From: Streptomyces longispororuber
GTDB lineage: Bacteria > Actinomycetota > Actinomycetes > Streptomycetales > Streptomycetaceae
Reading direction: 5' to 3'
Assembly (NCBI RefSeq): GCF_024448165.1
Contig: NZ_JAMOLN010000121.1
Coordinates: 1-32,202 of the forward strand
Length of the DNA: 32,202 nucleotides
The notes under the pieces are model-generated. The model did not search any database, was not told where the DNA came from, and was given only the letters and a program-made list of their open reading frames with translations. The position numbers and the translations under genes were made by a program. Below are positions 29,568 through 32,202 of the stretch, piece after piece; position 1 is the stretch's first letter; each line of letters begins with the position of its first letter.

Positions 29568-30575
29568 GTGGCACACACCCCTCCCCGGCGCGCGGGCGCC
29601 GTCGCGGCCGGACTCGGACTCGTCCTGCTCACCGGGTGCGGCGGCGCGTCCTCGGCGCAGACCGGCGCCGCGGACTCCGGCGACCTCAAGGTCGGCGTCC
29701 TGTTCCCCGGTTCGCTCTCCGACGACGGGTTCATGGAGTCGGCGTACCGCGGATACCAGCGGGCGGCGCGGGAGCACCGGGGCAAGGTCGCGTTCAGCAA
29801 GGTCGAACAGGTCCAGGCCGCCGACTACGAGCAGGCCCTCGTCCGCTTCGCCACCACCTCCGACCTCGTCGTCTCGCTCGGCGGGCAGACCGACGCCGAT
29901 GTCCGCAAGGTCGCCGCCCGCTTCCCGAAGGTGAAGTTCGCCGAGATCGGCGGCCCGGCCGACGCCCGCCCGACGGCGAACCTCGCGCTGTACGACCCGC
30001 AGCAGGCCCAGGCCGCGTTCCTGTCCGGCGCGGCCGCCGCGCTGCTGTCGGAGAAGAACACGGTCGGCTTCGTCGGCGGCGCCGAACTGCCCGCCATCGT
30101 CAACGCGGCCAAGGAGTTCGAGCGCGGCGCCAAGGCGGCCGACCCCGAGGTGAAGGTTCTCGCGCCGAGCTACGTCGGCGACTTCAACGACGCCGCCAAG
30201 GCCAAGCAGTCCGCCCTCGCGAACTATGGCGCCGGAGCCGACGTCCTCGGCCAGATCCTCAACCTCGGCCACAAGGGCGTCGCCCAGGCCGCGCACAGCC
30301 GCGGCACCACCCTCATCGGCGGCCCGATCGCCCACGAGTGCGGCACCGACAAGGCGTACGCCGGATACGTGGAGACCGACATCGGCGCGGAGATCGAGTA
30401 CGCCACCGACCGACTGGTGAAGGGCAGTTGGACAGCGGAGGCCGTCCACTTCGGCCTCGCCTCCGACGCGCCGCACAACGACCTCGTGCTGTGCGGCACG
30501 GCGGACCCGGCCGTGACGAAGCAGCTCGACGACCTGAAGGCGAAGCTCGCGTCCGGGAAGATCACGACCCGATGA
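29568..30575 (+). CDS. BMP family ABC transporter substrate-binding lipoprotein
   Basis: 335 residues from GTG 29568, with GGAGG 8 nt upstream. The lipobox LLTGCGG places the lipidated Cys at residue 24. The mature protein starts LKVGVLFPGSLSDDGFMESAYRGYQ, the classic BMP/PnrA family pattern. It continues with SDLVVSLGGQTDADVRKVAARFPKVKFAEIGG, FLSGAAAALLSEKNTVGFVGG and YVETDIGAEIEYATDRLVKGSW. The family binds purine nucleosides or related ligands outside the membrane. Its stop overlaps by 4 bp the ATG of the ABC ATPase gene (ATGA), so they form one operon, divergent from gntR. Confidence 0.92.
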   Translation: MAHTPPRRAGAVAAGLGLVLLTGCGGASSAQTGAADSGDLKVGVLFPGSLSDDGFMESAYRGYQRAAREHRGKVAFSKVEQVQAADYEQALVRFATTSDLVVSLGGQTDADVRKVAARFPKVKFAEIGGPADARPTANLALYDPQQAQAAFLSGAAAALLSEKNTVGFVGGAELPAIVNAAKEFERGAKAADPEVKVLAPSYVGDFNDAAKAKQSALANYGAGADVLGQILNLGHKGVAQAAHSRGTTLIGGPIAHECGTDKAYAGYVETDIGAEIEYATDRLVKGSWTAEAVHFGLASDAPHNDLVLCGTADPAVTKQLDDLKAKLASGKITTR

Positions 30576-32202
30576 CGGCGGCACCCGCACTGGCGATCAC
30601 CGGACTCACCAAGTCCTACGGCGGCGTACGGGCGTTGGACGGCGTCGACCTCGTCGTCGACGCCGGCACCGTGCACTGCGTCCTCGGTGAGAACGGCGCG
30701 GGCAAGTCCACCCTGTGCCACGCCGTCGGCGGCTCGCTCACCCCGGACACGGGCACCCTGCGCCTGTACGGCGAGGAGTACGCGCCGCGCCGCCCCGCCG
30801 ACGCCCTCGCCGCCGGGGTCGCGATGGTGCACCAGCACTTCAGCCTCGTCGGCACCCTCACCGTCGGCGAGAACCTGCGCCTGCTGCGCCTGCCCGGCCT
30901 CGCCCGCCGGGTCGCGCAGGTGCGGGACGAGTACGGGCTCGACCTCGAACTCGACGCGGTGGTGAGCGAGTTGCCGGTCGGCGTGCGGCAGCGCGTCGAG
31001 ATCGTGAAGGCGCTGCTGCGCGCACCCCGGCTGCTCGTCCTCGACGAACCGACCGGTGTCCTCGGCCCCGCCGAGACCGACGCGCTGCTCGCGACGTGCC
31101 GCCGGATCGCCGATGCCGGACACGCCGTCGTCCTCGTCACGCACAAGCTCGGCGAGGCCGCGCGGGCGGGCGACGCGGCGACCGTCCTGCGCGGCGGCCG
31201 GGTCGCGGGCGGCGGACGCCTCGCCGAACTGCCCGCCGAACGCCTCGTCCCGCTGATGATCGGCCGCGCCGCCGAGACGCTCGACGCGTCGCTGGCGGGC
31301 GCGGTCGGACTGGGCGCCCCCGCGCCCGCAGCTCAGGACACCCGCACCGCGCCCACCGGTTCCGCCCTGCGCCTGCACGACATCACGGTCCTGCGTCCCG
31401 ACGGCACCCGTGCCCTGGACGGCATCGGCCTCGACGTCCGGCTCGGCGAGATCGTCGGCATCGCCGGGGTCGAGGGCAACGGCCAGAGCGAACTGATGGC
31501 CGTGCTCGGCGGGTCCCGTACGCCGGAGCGGGGCGCGGTGGAGATCGGCGGCCGGGACCTGACCGGGGCCGGGCCCGCGGCCCGCACCCGCGCCGGACTC
31601 GGCGTGGTGCCCGAGGACCGGCACCACGAGGGCTGTGTCCCGCAGCTGTCCGTCGCGGAGAACCTGCACCTCGGCCGCCTCGCCCGGTTCCGCAGGATGG
31701 GCGTCTTCCTGGACCGGCGCGCCCTGGCCCGGGCCACGGCCGACGTCCTCACCGACCACGCCGTGCGCGCCGAAGGCCCCGACGCCCCGATGGCGTCCCT
31801 GTCCGGCGGCAACCAGCAGAAGGTCGTCCTGGCACGGGAGCTGGCGCTCGATCCGCTGGTCTGCCTCGCCGCCGCGCAACCCACGCGCGGTCTCGACATC
31901 GGTGCCGTGGACGCCGTGCACACCCGCATCCGCGACGCCGCCGCACGCGGTGCCGGTGTGCTCGTCGTCTCCGCCGAACTCGACGAACTCCTCGCCCTGT
32001 GCGACCGGGTCCTCGTCGCCTACCGGGGCCGCCTGCTCGGCCCCGTCCACCCCCGCGATCCCGCTGCGCGGGAGCGGATCGGGCAGCTGATGGTGGGCGC
32101 CGAGCCGATCGGGACCGAGCCGACCGGGACCCAGTCGACCGGGGCCGAGCCCACCGGGACTCAGCCGGCCGTGACCCAGCCGGTCGGCGTCGACTCGGCC
32201 TG
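30572..32202 (+). CDS. Double-domain ABC transporter ATP-binding protein (NupO/sugar type), partial at window end
   Basis: 543 residues visible; the frame is still open at the last base, where GCC TG may begin a TGA. The first ATPase domain has GENGAGKST (about 39-47), the weak signature LPVGVRQRVEIVKALL, and LLVLDEPTGVLG. The second has a degenerate P-loop GVEGNGQSE, a full signature LSGGNQQKVVLARE (about 410) and AAAQPTRGLDIG in place of Walker B. This asymmetry is usual in the BMP-associated nucleoside/sugar ATPases. Starts by 4-bp overlap with the BMP gene. After the normal end (IGQLMVGA) the protein continues with a repetitive Glu/Gln-Pro-Thr-Gly-Thr tail (residues 511-543). Permease genes are expected beyond the window. 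Confidence 0.9.
   Translation, partial: MTAAPALAITGLTKSYGGVRALDGVDLVVDAGTVHCVLGENGAGKSTLCHAVGGSLTPDTGTLRLYGEEYAPRRPADALAAGVAMVHQHFSLVGTLTVGENLRLLRLPGLARRVAQVRDEYGLDLELDAVVSELPVGVRQRVEIVKALLRAPRLLVLDEPTGVLGPAETDALLATCRRIADAGHAVVLVTHKLGEAARAGDAATVLRGGRVAGGGRLAELPAERLVPLMIGRAAETLDASLAGAVGLGAPAPAAQDTRTAPTGSALRLHDITVLRPDGTRALDGIGLDVRLGEIVGIAGVEGNGQSELMAVLGGSRTPERGAVEIGGRDLTGAGPAARTRAGLGVVPEDRHHEGCVPQLSVAENLHLGRLARFRRMGVFLDRRALARATADVLTDHAVRAEGPDAPMASLSGGNQQKVVLARELALDPLVCLAAAQPTRGLDIGAVDAVHTRIRDAAARGAGVLVVSAELDELLALCDRVLVAYRGRLLGPVHPRDPAARERIGQLMVGAEPIGTEPTGTQSTGAEPTGTQPAVTQPVGVDSA
32102..32191 (+). repeat. 15-bp degenerate tandem repeat in the ABC ATPase 3' end
   Basis: Six consecutive 15-bp units read EPIGT, EPTGT, QSTGA, EPTGT, QPAVT and QPVGV. 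The DNA unit is about gagccgaccgggacc. The repeat stays in frame and encodes a low-complexity C-terminal tail. Confidence 0.7.

Overview
The window is high-GC actinobacterial chromosome, almost certainly Streptomyces or a close relative. The reasons are strong GC bias at third codon positions, frequent GTG starts behind GGAGG-type ribosome binding sites, and typical families (MmyB-like XRE regulators, DUF5709, SpoIIE/PP2C phosphatases, DUF1906 and choice-of-anchor proteins). It also has an intergenic hairpin whose core (CAGTTCCCCGCGCCCCT) I associate with Streptomyces genomes. I see no rRNA, tRNA, CRISPR array, IS element or prophage. The content is accessory metabolism, transport, regulation and cell-envelope genes.

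Layout. 1-1.6 kb: an SDR oxidoreductase (cut by the window start) divergent from an XRE/MmyB regulator that carries an apparent one-base frameshift. 1.65-6.85 kb: a MarR regulator translationally coupled to a FUSC-type membrane protein with an extra C-terminal beta-sandwich domain, then an AraC regulator divergent from an MFS exporter. 6.6-10.8 kb: a small secreted Kre9/KNH-like protein that overlaps the MFS gene antisense, a MatC-like dicarboxylate permease with repeated CCAATT boxes upstream, a conserved protein of unknown function, a TetR regulator, a DUF5709 protein and a tiny membrane protein. 10.8-12.9 kb: two homologous SDR genes in divergent orientation around a nested dyad, then a DUF1232 membrane protein. 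12.9-16.4 kb: an AIM24/TIGR00266 protein, a membrane protein joining a cytoplasmic helix-turn-helix to an extracytoplasmic GH25 lysozyme domain, a small membrane protein and a double YciI-domain protein. A perfect 24-bp palindrome lies between the GH25 gene and the small membrane protein gene.

16.4-19.1 kb: the Streptomyces repeat hairpin, then a large secreted DUF1906 glycoside-hydrolase-like protein with Ig-like and choice-of-anchor-P domains and an odd start region. 19.1-24.2 kb: a coherent aromatic-precursor catabolic module. It has an MHS-family shikimate/quinate-type transporter, a TetR regulator, an NAD-type shikimate/quinate dehydrogenase and a 3-dehydroshikimate dehydratase fused to an HPPD-like VOC domain. 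Together they should import shikimate or quinate and convert shikimate to protocatechuate. A related 18-bp motif lies in both outward-facing promoters.

24.2-32.2 kb: a membrane-bound SpoIIE phosphatase, a DinB-fold protein, a glutaminase-STAS fusion with an extra C-terminal region, a secreted M15 peptidase, and a GntR/FCD regulator divergent from a BMP-family lipoprotein. The lipoprotein gene overlaps by 4 bp a double-domain sugar/nucleoside-type ABC ATPase that runs off the window end and has a repetitive tail.

The best candidates for something undescribed are the HTH-coiled-coil-TM-GH25 protein with its palindrome, and the TetR-controlled shikimate module with matching operators.
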